A program made the position numbers and the translations under genes. From assembly GCA_040384325.1 (NCBI GenBank), contig JAZKJL010000006.1:186001-250000 (forward strand): a stretch of DNA of 64,000 nucleotides. The letters run 5' to 3'. The notes beneath the pieces are model-generated. The model saw nothing but the letters and a program-made list of their open reading frames with translations. It was not told the DNA's origin and did no database searches. Positions 56,845-64,000 of the stretch are shown here, one piece after another. This DNA comes from JACMLX01 sp040384325. Its GTDB lineage: Bacteria > Gemmatimonadota > Gemmatimonadetes > Gemmatimonadales > Gemmatimonadaceae. How positions within the stretch are numbered: position 1 is the stretch's first letter; each line of letters opens with the position of its first letter.

Positions 56845-57354
56845 ATGAGCATTGCTGATACCCTGCTACCCGAATTCGACCTCGAGTTCGCGGCGACGCG
56901 ACGCATGCTCGCGCTGGTGCCCGATGCCAGCGCGAACTGGAAGCCGCACCCGAAGTCGTATGCACTGGGGCAACTCGCGATGCATCTCGCGAATTTCGGC
57001 CGCTGGGGCATGCTGACGATGGAAGCTGACGAGCTCGACCTCGGCAGGCCCGATATGGCGCCGCAACATCGCGGGCCGTTCGGCGGCATCGGCCCCCTGC
57101 TGCAGACCTTCGACGAACAGGTGAGCGCGTTCCGCACCATGCTCGCCGGCGCCGATGATGATGCAATGCAGGCGATGTGGACGTTGAAACACGGGGAGCG
57201 GAAATTCTTCACCCTGCCCCGCGTGGCGGTGCTGCGATCCACCGTGCTGCATCACATGATCCATCACCGCGGACAGATGACCGTCTACCTGCGGATGCTC
57301 GACGTTCCACTGCCCGACACCTACGGCCCGACGGCCGACACGCAGCAGCCGTAA
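56845..57354 (+). CDS. DinB-family metalloprotein (not the polymerase)
   Basis: 169 aa. Four-helix bundle of the DinB/DUF664 type with three likely metal histidines (His47 in LAMHLANF, and His137/His141 in LHHMIHHRGQM). It is unrelated to the Y-family polymerase DinB despite the name. Such proteins bind metal or act as thiol S-transferases. GGAGGA sits four bases before the ATG at 56845. Confidence 0.9.
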   Translation: MSIADTLLPEFDLEFAATRRMLALVPDASANWKPHPKSYALGQLAMHLANFGRWGMLTMEADELDLGRPDMAPQHRGPFGGIGPLLQTFDEQVSAFRTMLAGADDDAMQAMWTLKHGERKFFTLPRVAVLRSTVLHHMIHHRGQMTVYLRMLDVPLPDTYGPTADTQQP

Positions 57355-57399
57355 GGCCGCCGCCGGGCCACGCACGGCACACTCGATGAGGAGGTGGTG

Positions 57400-58278
57400 A
57401 TGGCACGAGCCCAGGGAAAGTCCACCAACGCCTTCCTCCGACTCGGCAAGGCCCCGGCGCGCCGCGACCCGCGCAACCTGCAGCTCAAGGCGCTGCTCAA
57501 GAAGAAGGTGCGACTGCCGGCGGAATACGACTTCGACAGCAAGCATTCGGCCGTGCCGACGCCGATGTACGGCAATGACGAGTGGGGATGCTGCGTGATC
57601 TCGGGGCGCGCCCACCAGACGCTGCGCTTCGAGCTGGTCGAGCAGAAGCGAATCCTGCGCGTGACGGAGAAGGAGGTGGTGGACGAATACCTCCACCAGT
57701 CCGGCGGCGAGGACATCGGGCTGATCACCCTCGACTCGCTGCGGGTGTGGCGAAAGCAGGGCTGGACGGCCGCCAAGAGGCGCTACTTCATCCGCGCCTT
57801 TTCCGAGGTGGATCGCCGCAGCACGGAGGAGGTCAAGACGGCCATCTTCATGAACCTCGGCGTCGGCATCGGGCTGCGCCTGCCCCTCAGCGCCGACGAC
57901 GAACTTCGCGCCGGCAAGCCGTGGATGCAGATCAGTGGCCGCGGCTCGACGCCGAACAGCTGGGGCGGACACTACGTGTACGTCTGCGGCTACACCAAGC
58001 TGGGCCCGACCTGCGTGACCTGGGGTCGCAAGCAGCGCATGAGCTGGGCATTCTTCGCGAAGTATTGCGACGAGGCCTACGCGATCATCGACGACCTCAA
58101 CACAGCCCAGAAGCGGGCGATGCTGGACGAGAAGAAGCTCGACGCATTCCTCTCCACCGTCTCCACCCCGCGCAAGCCACGGAAGACTCCGGCCAAGGCG
58201 GCGCGGAAGGCGACCAAGCGCACGTCCACCGCCACGAAGAAGGTTCCGGCGAAACGATCGGCGCGAACGCGCAACTGA
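57400..58278 (+). CDS. Papain-like protein with a Lys-rich tail
   Basis: 292 aa. NDEWGCCVISGRAHQTL has the cysteine (Cys64/65) at the start of a helix, and NSWGGHYVYVCGY has a histidine (His191) on a strand, the arrangement of papain-like (C39/C1-type) cysteine peptidases. The last ~35 residues (RKPRKTPAKAARKATKRTS and so on) are Lys/Ala/Thr-rich like histone H1 tails and may bind DNA or polyphosphate. No signal peptide. GAGGAGG precedes the ATG at 57400; GTG codons at 57394 and 57397 are alternatives. Family not recognised. Confidence 0.65.
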   Translation: MARAQGKSTNAFLRLGKAPARRDPRNLQLKALLKKKVRLPAEYDFDSKHSAVPTPMYGNDEWGCCVISGRAHQTLRFELVEQKRILRVTEKEVVDEYLHQSGGEDIGLITLDSLRVWRKQGWTAAKRRYFIRAFSEVDRRSTEEVKTAIFMNLGVGIGLRLPLSADDELRAGKPWMQISGRGSTPNSWGGHYVYVCGYTKLGPTCVTWGRKQRMSWAFFAKYCDEAYAIIDDLNTAQKRAMLDEKKLDAFLSTVSTPRKPRKTPAKAARKATKRTSTATKKVPAKRSARTRN

Positions 58279-58394
58279 CCGAGCGCGTGTCGGGCCTTGT
58301 GCGGGAGCACGTGGCAGACGAGGATGATGGCGACGGCCCGGAGCGTTCCAGCTGCCGGGCCGCGTGCCACCTCAGCCGACCCGAGCCAGTCTCA

Positions 58395-58685
58395 ATGGCA
58401 GCGCCCGTCCTGTCCGACATCGAAATCCAGCGCGCGATCGGCAAGCTCCCGGGATGGAGCCGTCGCGCGGGCGTGATCAGCAAGACGTTCACGATGCCGA
58501 CCTTTCCCGATGGCATCGCCTTCGTGGACCGGATCGCCGAGGCCGCAGAGGCGGCCATGCATCACCCGGACATCGACATCCGATACACGAAGATCACCAT
58601 CGCCCTCAGCACCCACGACTCGGGTGGCCTGACGCAGAAAGACATCGACCTGGCCGGCCTGATCGAGCAGCTCGCCGCACTCTGA
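58395..58685 (+). CDS. 4a-hydroxytetrahydrobiopterin dehydratase-like protein
   Basis: 96 aa. LPGWSRRAGVISKTFTMPTF, then AAMHHPDIDIRYTKITIAL and STHDSGGLTQKDIDLA, are the DCoH/PhhB pattern with the catalytic HHPD and second His. The enzyme dehydrates the 4a-carbinolamine formed by aromatic hydroxylases such as phenylalanine hydroxylase, or has other uses when no hydroxylase is present; none is visible here. Confidence 0.93.
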   Translation: MAAPVLSDIEIQRAIGKLPGWSRRAGVISKTFTMPTFPDGIAFVDRIAEAAEAAMHHPDIDIRYTKITIALSTHDSGGLTQKDIDLAGLIEQLAAL

Positions 58686-58706
58686 GGCGGCGAGCCGGCA
58701 CTGCAC

Positions 58707-59393
58707 TCACGCCGCTTCGGCTGGCGCGTCGAGATGCCGGATGAGGTCCAGCACGTCCATCGGCGTGCGCACGACGTGCGTGGGCGCGAACGGCTCGATC
58801 TCATCGGCCGAGAACGGACCCCATGCCGCCCACACGTCCACCATCCCGGCGGCACGCGCCGCCAGCACGTCGTTGGGTGCATCGCCGATGTACAACGCGC
58901 CCGCCGTGGCCACACCGAGCCGTTCCGCCCCCAGCAGCAAGGGATCGGGGTCCGGCTTGTGCCTGCTGGTCAACTCTGCGCCGATGATCACGTCGAACGG
59001 TGACAACAGGTCCACATGCTCGAGCGTCATGCGCGCCATCCAATCCCCCTTGCCGGTGACCACGGCCACGGGGTGACCGGCGGCCCGCAACGCGGTCACC
59101 AGCTGGTGAATGCCGTCATACGCAGTCACGAACTCCGCCAGGTGCGCCACCTGCCACTCGCGGTAGACGGCGATCAGTGCCTCCACCCGCGCGAGATCGT
59201 TCGACTCGAAATGCATGAACTGCGCGCGCAGCGGCGTACCCATGCCGCGCAGCCAGATGCGATCGTCGGGCCCACTGCCGCCGACGGCCGCATAGGCGGC
59301 CCGCATCGAGGCCAGCAGCAGCGGGATGGTGTCAGCCAGCGTGCCGTCGAGATCGAACAGCACCGGTCGTGGTGTACGCGGAAGCACAGTCAT
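58707..59393 (-). CDS. HAD-family phosphatase
   Basis: 228 aa. VLFDLDGTLADT is the nucleophile motif I, VAVVTGKGDW motif II, and LYIGDAPNDVLAARAAGM motifs III/IV. The cap type and size match phosphoglycolate-phosphatase/PpaX-like enzymes. The substrate is not certain. It lies 33 bp downstream of the helicase gene and could be the last gene of that operon. Confidence 0.9.
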   Translation of the reverse strand: MTVLPRTPRPVLFDLDGTLADTIPLLLASMRAAYAAVGGSGPDDRIWLRGMGTPLRAQFMHFESNDLARVEALIAVYREWQVAHLAEFVTAYDGIHQLVTALRAAGHPVAVVTGKGDWMARMTLEHVDLLSPFDVIIGAELTSRHKPDPDPLLLGAERLGVATAGALYIGDAPNDVLAARAAGMVDVWAAWGPFSADEIEPFAPTHVVRTPMDVLDLIRHLDAPAEAA

Positions 59394-59426
59394 GCGACGG
59401 AAGATAACCGGACCCGGCCACCCGAC

Positions 59427-61502
59427 TCACGCCGGCACCAACACCACCGCGGCGTTGACATGCCGCCCCGTCACCGTCGACGCCCGTGGCGCTCGAGCCG
59501 ACACACGAGCCTCACACGCTGCCGCAGCCAACTCGGCGCCGACTCGCGTCGGCCGCATGACCTCCTCTCGCTCGCGCGACGCCTGCAAGGCGCCCGCGAT
59601 GCGCGAAGCATGATCCCGGCCGAGCAGCTGGTGGTCGAGTCGGCGTCGCGCGTGCAGGCGACGATCGCCCGCGATCTCGGCGACCTCGCACAACTCGCGC
59701 TCCACTTCATGCGTCGCCAACGCCTTCTGTAGCCGCTGCATGGCCCCGGGTCGCGATGCCGACTCGGACGCGTCGCGCAGCGCGTACCAGTCAGCGGTGC
59801 GGGGTGCACGCAGTCGACCGCCCTGCGCCACCACCAGCATCCGTCGCCCGCGGATGCGGACCAGTGCGACGATTCTCTCCTCACCGACCGCGGCCGAGCG
59901 CATCGTGACCCAGCGCTTGGGCGCGGCAGCGTGTGCACGGGACAGCTGGCGCAAGAGCGCGACGTGCACGGTGTCGCTACCGGTGCGCTCGATGAAGTCG
60001 TCCATTGCTCGGCGCTTGCCGGCGAGAAGTGTATGCAGCCGTGCGCTGAGATCGGCGGGCACCGACGCGGGCAACATGGTGACCGTGACGGCTGGCACCG
60101 GTGCGCCGATACGTGCGGCCCTGCCGATGCGCTGATCGATGCGGGCCGCGGTCCACGGCAAGTCGAGGTGCACGATGGTGGCCACGCCCGCCAGCGACAG
60201 CCCCTCACAGAGCACGTCGGTGGTGATCAGCAGGCGGATGGCGTGGTGGTGCTGCCAGTGCTCGGCGAGCAACCGATCCAGGACCTCGGTGCGGCTGACG
60301 ACTCCCGACGCGATGCGCGCCCCCGCGCCGCTGAGAAGCGCGATTCCGGGGTGCAGACGCAGCGCGCGATACAACGCGTGGGCCGTGGCGGCGAACTGGG
60401 TGAATGCGACGACCGGGTGGCGGCACCAGCGCGCGAGGCGTCGCAGGGCGGTCACGCGATGCCGGTCACCCGCGGCATCGAGGCATGGCAACACGGCGCG
60501 CAGGGCAACGCGTTGACTGGCGGCGCGTTCAGCCAGTGTGGTGAGGTCGCGGTCGGTGGGCGTGCCGAGCAATGCCGCGAGCGCCAGCTGCACATCGCCG
60601 TCGCGGGTGGTGAATGCGCGCCGGATGTCAGTGCCTGGCTCGACCTGCGCACGTGCGGCGTCCTCGATGGCGATGGTCGCGGCGATGCGATTGCGCACCT
60701 GCGCCTGGCAGGCGGCATCGCTGGACCGGAGTGCGTGCAGCAGGCCGAGTTGGAGGAGGCGGTGTCCGTGCGGCATGGCATCGTCGAGGGGTGGGATCTC
60801 GAGGATGCGAGCGACGACGCGAGGGTGGCGCGGCGCTGGCACGGGTGGCGCGCGGAACGAGACGGCGGGGATGGCGATCGGCTGCCCGTCGGTCAACCCG
60901 GCGGCATGGATCTGGTCGAGGGTGCGGCGCAGCGTGAGGCGCCGGAGTGTCGCGGCCGTCTGCCGAGTGATAGGGAGGTGAAAGAGGGCGGTGATGCGTG
61001 CGACGTCGCGTGGATGGTTGTGGATCGGTGTGGCGCTGAGGAGCAGCACGCAGCCGGTGGCGCAGAGCGAGGCGGTGCGTTGGTAGCGTCGGGTGGAGGC
61101 GGTCCGCAGATGATGTGCCTCGTCGATGATCACGAAGTCCTGCGCCGTCACGCGAATGTCGCGTGGTGCGCTGAGGCGTTCGGTGCTGACGAACTCGATG
61201 CCTATTCCCGACTCCGTGGATGCATCGCGCCACCGATCGCGGAGCGCGGCAGGTGCGATGATGAGTGGCGTCGCCTGGCGATGGGCGGCGAGCGCGAGGG
61301 CGACGTAGGTCTTGCCGAGTCCGGGAGGATCGGCGAGCAGCGCCCCGCCGTAGCGGGTGATGCGGTGCCGGAGCCAGTGCGTGGCTGCGACTTGGTGCGG
61401 CAGGAGCGTGATGCGCCCGATGGTGATGGCGTCGTCGACGGGGTGGAGTGCGCGCGCACGGAGGGCGGAGCGGGCGAGGTAGCCCACGACCGGATGGATC
61501 AT
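59427..61502 (-). CDS. SNF2/SWI2-type DEAH helicase
   Basis: 691 aa. LLPHQVAATHWL (Q-motif-like), ADPPGLGKTYVAL (Walker A, Lys64), VIIDEAHHLR (DEAH at 126-129), LLSATPIHNHP (III), LLITTDVLCEGLSLAG (V) and DQRIGRAARIGA (VI) give the full SNF2-family motor. No nuclease motif is visible. Its start overlaps the methylase stop (ATGA), so the two are made together. A SNF2 motor beside an N6-adenine methylase is typical of restriction or anti-phage loci such as DISARM; the identity of this one is open. Confidence 0.88.
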   Translation of the reverse strand: MIHPVVGYLARSALRARALHPVDDAITIGRITLLPHQVAATHWLRHRITRYGGALLADPPGLGKTYVALALAAHRQATPLIIAPAALRDRWRDASTESGIGIEFVSTERLSAPRDIRVTAQDFVIIDEAHHLRTASTRRYQRTASLCATGCVLLLSATPIHNHPRDVARITALFHLPITRQTAATLRRLTLRRTLDQIHAAGLTDGQPIAIPAVSFRAPPVPAPRHPRVVARILEIPPLDDAMPHGHRLLQLGLLHALRSSDAACQAQVRNRIAATIAIEDAARAQVEPGTDIRRAFTTRDGDVQLALAALLGTPTDRDLTTLAERAASQRVALRAVLPCLDAAGDRHRVTALRRLARWCRHPVVAFTQFAATAHALYRALRLHPGIALLSGAGARIASGVVSRTEVLDRLLAEHWQHHHAIRLLITTDVLCEGLSLAGVATIVHLDLPWTAARIDQRIGRAARIGAPVPAVTVTMLPASVPADLSARLHTLLAGKRRAMDDFIERTGSDTVHVALLRQLSRAHAAAPKRWVTMRSAAVGEERIVALVRIRGRRMLVVAQGGRLRAPRTADWYALRDASESASRPGAMQRLQKALATHEVERELCEVAEIAGDRRLHARRRLDHQLLGRDHASRIAGALQASREREEVMRPTRVGAELAAAACEARVSARAPRASTVTGRHVNAAVVLVPA

Positions 61503-64000
61503 GACGCGCGTGCCTGCGATGCGTCGTGTGACTCGCGCTCGTGCCGTAATTGCGTGGCGCACCATTCCAGCAAAGGCGCGACGTGCGCGTGGCTGACACG
61601 ATACGCATCCAGTGTCGCCTGATGGAGTGCAGTCGCCGTCACGCTCTCGCCTCTGCGGGCGCGTGCGGCGAGTGGTGCGAGCATTTCGCGCGCGCGCTGC
61701 CAGTCGGGGAGCGGGAGTGCGAGCACGGTCCAGCCCATGAAGCGGTGGTAGCCGCCCCGTGCCGGTTCGGCGACGAGCGAGAGCCAGGCGGATGTGGTGG
61801 GTGCGTTGAGCAGCGCCGCGAGGGCGTGGGCGTCGACGGCATCGTGCAGGCGCACGCCGTAGCAGGTGTTGAGCGGGACAGCGGTGTGATGTGGCGGGAG
61901 GATGGTCGCACGCAGGGTGCGTCCGATGTCGGCCCAGACCACGCGCCACCCGCCCGTGGCGAGGAGGTCGGTGCGGAAGAGCGACCACCACGGGTCGCGT
62001 GGCCGGAGGTCGGTGCGGGCGAGCAGTGCTCGCTGATGGTTGGCGAAGTGTCTGGCGAGGGGACCGGGGAGTGCGCGGAGCGTCGCGCCCGAGGCGTCGC
62101 AGGGCACGACGATGGCGGTGGTGCCGGTGTCGGTGTGCCAGGCGCGCACCTGATCACCGCGCAGCACCGGTCGCGTGAAGGGGCGGAGTGACGGCGGGAC
62201 GTCGGCGTCGGCGAGGAGGAAGGCGTCGTTGCAGCCCGTCTTGATGCCGAGTGCCGGTGGTGGGAGCAGCGACTCCGTCCAGCGGTGGCCGGCGTCGCGG
62301 ATCGCATCGGCGGCGGTGCGCACGTCAGATGGAATCAGGCGCCACGGCGCGCCCGCATGTTCGTTCGCAGCCAGCTGTGCGGCCGGCACGGTGAACTGTC
62401 GTGGGGTGCCGCTGGCATCGGTGGTGTGACACTCCATGTCGGTGTGCGGCATGGCCTGCTCCGTGGTGGGGAGTGGCGCGCGTTGGACGACGATCGCGGA
62501 TGGGTAGACGGCGGCGGAGAAGCCGCCCGAGGAGTGCGAGTGATCGCGGAGCAGTCGTGGGGTGCCGAGTGTCAGCAGGTGTTGTCGGAGCGCACCGGCG
62601 GCGACGGAGCGCCAGAGCTTTGCCGGGAGGAGGAAGGCCAGCGTGCCGCCGGGTCGAGCGAGTTCCAGTCCGCGTTGCGTGAACGGAATGGCGATGTCCG
62701 TCTGCACACCGAACGGTTGGTGTCCGGTGGGGTGGCTGGTGACGGTGGCGAATCGTGTGCGGAGGTTGGCGCGGGTGCTGGCATCGAGGTGGTGCGAGCG
62801 TACCCAGGGTGGGTTTCCCAGCACGAGGTCGAAGCCGCCGGCGGCTGCGGCGTCGGCGAAGTGGGTGCGGAAGTCAAAGTCGACGGCGCCGCCGTCATCG
62901 AGGCGTCGCAGGTTGCGGCGTGCCTGCAGCAGCAGTGTGCGGAGCGTGGCGAGGCGTCGGCGTTGTGCGGCGCTCGATCCCTGCCTGGTGCCGAACAGCG
63001 TCCGTGCGCGCGCGAGCCGCAGCAACTGGGCGCGTTCCTGTCGCAGGGTGGCGATCGCGTGCGACGTGACCTGTCGCGCCGCGGCGCGTTCTGCGGCCTC
63101 GATTCGGCTGGCCGCGTGTCGTTTCCGGCTGCCGGCGCTGGTCGCGTAGTGTTCGCGGAGTGCGGCGATGCGTCGCGAGGTGGTGGTGCGTGGGCCGGCG
63201 AAGGCGTCGTTGCCGAGCGCATCGCCGAGTCGGATGTGGTGGTCGAGGTTGGGGAGCGGGGCGATGTCGTTGGGGTGGGTGGTGTCGTCGTCGATGACGA
63301 TGGAGAGCCAGAGGCGGAGTTCGCAGAGCCAGACCGCCATCGGTGCGATGTCGACGCCGAAGATCGTGTGGGTGAGCACCTCGCGGCGGACGAGGTGGAC
63401 CGGTCGTGGATCGCCGAGCGTGGCGTGGAGGGCGGCGACCGTCTCGAGGGCGTTGACGAGCAGGCTGCCGGAGCCGCAGGCCGGGTCGAGGATGCGGAAC
63501 GTGGAGAGCCGGTCGCGCAGTGCGTTCGCGTCTCGCGCATCGACCGATGCCCCTTGCATTGCATCTCGCACGACATGCGGTGGGTGGCCCAGTGCGTGTG
63601 CGAGTGCGTCTTCGACCAGCGTATTGCCGAGTGCGGCGGGGGTGTAGAACGTGCCCGATCCGCGGCGTTGGTTCGTGTCCATGAGTGCCTCGAACGTGCG
63701 ACCGAGGAGGTCGGGATCGATGGCCGCTTCGGACCATGATGCGGCATCTTCGCGCGCGGTGAAGCGGTAGCGCGCGAGCGTGTCGAGGATGAGGGGGGTG
63801 AGTTGTGCGTCGTGCAATGCGGGCCGTCGCGTGCGCCGTTCGAGTGGCGAGCAGGCGAAGAGGCCGCCGTTGAGGAACGGGACGGCGCCGAAGGCGCGTG
63901 CACTGGGGGCGCGATGGCGGTGGGGGGTGTTGAGGGTGCCGAAGGTGAGTGGGGCGAGGAGGCGTGGCCAGAGGTGTCCGCCGTTGGCGAGGCAGGCTTC
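61499..64000 (-). CDS. N6-adenine DNA methylase, type IIG/Eco57I-like (5' end beyond window)
   Basis: At least 833 aa; the frame stays open to 64000, so the gene start is missing. Visible features: the segment read from 63820 upward, VPFLNGGLFACSP, is the conserved NGGLF motif of Eco57I/PglX-type methylases; SGTFYTPAALG; motif I LDPACGSGSLL (about 63480); and motif IV NPPWVRS (about 62815). The C-terminal ~350 residues (GIKTGCNDAFLLAD, RPVLRGDQVRAW) look like a target-recognition domain. It methylates adenine to mark self DNA. A nuclease, if any, would be N-terminal or in another gene past the edge. Confidence 0.9.
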   Translation of the reverse strand, partial: EACLANGGHLWPRLLAPLTFGTLNTPHRHRAPSARAFGAVPFLNGGLFACSPLERRTRRPALHDAQLTPLILDTLARYRFTAREDAASWSEAAIDPDLLGRTFEALMDTNQRRGSGTFYTPAALGNTLVEDALAHALGHPPHVVRDAMQGASVDARDANALRDRLSTFRILDPACGSGSLLVNALETVAALHATLGDPRPVHLVRREVLTHTIFGVDIAPMAVWLCELRLWLSIVIDDDTTHPNDIAPLPNLDHHIRLGDALGNDAFAGPRTTTSRRIAALREHYATSAGSRKRHAASRIEAAERAAARQVTSHAIATLRQERAQLLRLARARTLFGTRQGSSAAQRRRLATLRTLLLQARRNLRRLDDGGAVDFDFRTHFADAAAAGGFDLVLGNPPWVRSHHLDASTRANLRTRFATVTSHPTGHQPFGVQTDIAIPFTQRGLELARPGGTLAFLLPAKLWRSVAAGALRQHLLTLGTPRLLRDHSHSSGGFSAAVYPSAIVVQRAPLPTTEQAMPHTDMECHTTDASGTPRQFTVPAAQLAANEHAGAPWRLIPSDVRTAADAIRDAGHRWTESLLPPPALGIKTGCNDAFLLADADVPPSLRPFTRPVLRGDQVRAWHTDTGTTAIVVPCDASGATLRALPGPLARHFANHQRALLARTDLRPRDPWWSLFRTDLLATGGWRVVWADIGRTLRATILPPHHTAVPLNTCYGVRLHDAVDAHALAALLNAPTTSAWLSLVAEPARGGYHRFMGWTVLALPLPDWQRAREMLAPLAARARRGESVTATALHQATLDAYRVSHAHVAPLLEWCATQLRHERESHDASQARAS

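Noticed and set aside
56845..57354. Calling the DinB-family protein a translesion polymerase
   Set aside because: It is a small four-helix metalloprotein with His ligands, unrelated to the Y-family polymerase of the same name.
59427..64000. Firm label as DISARM or BREX
   Set aside because: Core markers (drmA/drmB, or brxC/pglZ) are not in the window; only methylase and SNF2 motor are seen.

Overview
The window is very GC-rich, has no tRNA or rRNA, and is almost fully coded. The gene mix suggests Gemmatimonadota, but this is inferred from gene content only: a sortilin/BNR-type secreted hydrolase, an S9 peptidase, eukaryotic-type Ser/Thr kinases, and a BlaR1-like receptor with a plug-like tail. 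Most genes can be assigned to families. Many are translationally coupled through ATGA, GTGA or TTGA overlaps.

Layout. 0-3.7 kb: aldehyde dehydrogenase, DUF779 protein and a secreted unknown. 3.8-9.4 kb (minus): sortilin/BNR hydrolase, FAD oxidoreductase and a membrane kinase, divergent from a hybrid two-component regulator (9.5-11.5 kb). 11.5-18.4 kb (minus): divinyl-reductase-like SDR, ATP-grasp, HExxH protein, lipoprotein and the error-prone polymerase DnaE2. A photoactive-yellow-protein-like PAS gene diverges from dnaE2 with only 29 bp between start codons. 19.3-21.0 kb: imuB. 21.2-22 kb: Phd/VapC pair. 22-36 kb: serine hydrolases, ankyrin protein, DUF4287, DUF1207, MarR-GNAT fusion, a two-gene membrane/secreted module, a nickel/cobalt permease, a BlaI/BlaR1-like pair with a stand-alone copy of the receptor tail, and a MazEF-like pair. 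36.2-37.2 kb: imuA. 37.6-41.3 kb: Mla-type lipid ABC operon. 41.4-46.2 kb: VOC protein, small membrane proteins, S9 peptidase and M50 peptidase. 46.1-56.7 kb: pdeM, a large kinase, GT39-like protein, and the ligase-associated helicase, ligase and exonuclease. 56.8-59.4 kb: DinB-family, papain-like, pterin dehydratase and HAD genes. 59.4-64 kb: SNF2 helicase and an N6-adenine methylase cut by the window edge, probably part of a restriction or defence locus.

How it fits together. DNA repair and mutagenesis dominate: ImuA, ImuB and DnaE2 form the translesion mutasome, and PdeM, helicase, ligase and exonuclease form the ligase-associated damage set. Both sets are split within 43 kb. imuA and imuB, 16 kb apart, share a near-identical 40-bp upstream block containing a GAAC-N7-GAAG motif that resembles the alphaproteobacterial LexA box, so they are probably co-regulated. 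The PYP-like light sensor next to dnaE2 is the most unusual neighbour. Two kinds of non-coding repeat are present: 'GACGCAAAGGCGCAAAG'-type inverted pairs (about 1.8-2.0 kb and 18.9-19.3 kb) and perfect palindromes with a GACAGTGCAC core (3.7 and 45.3 kb).
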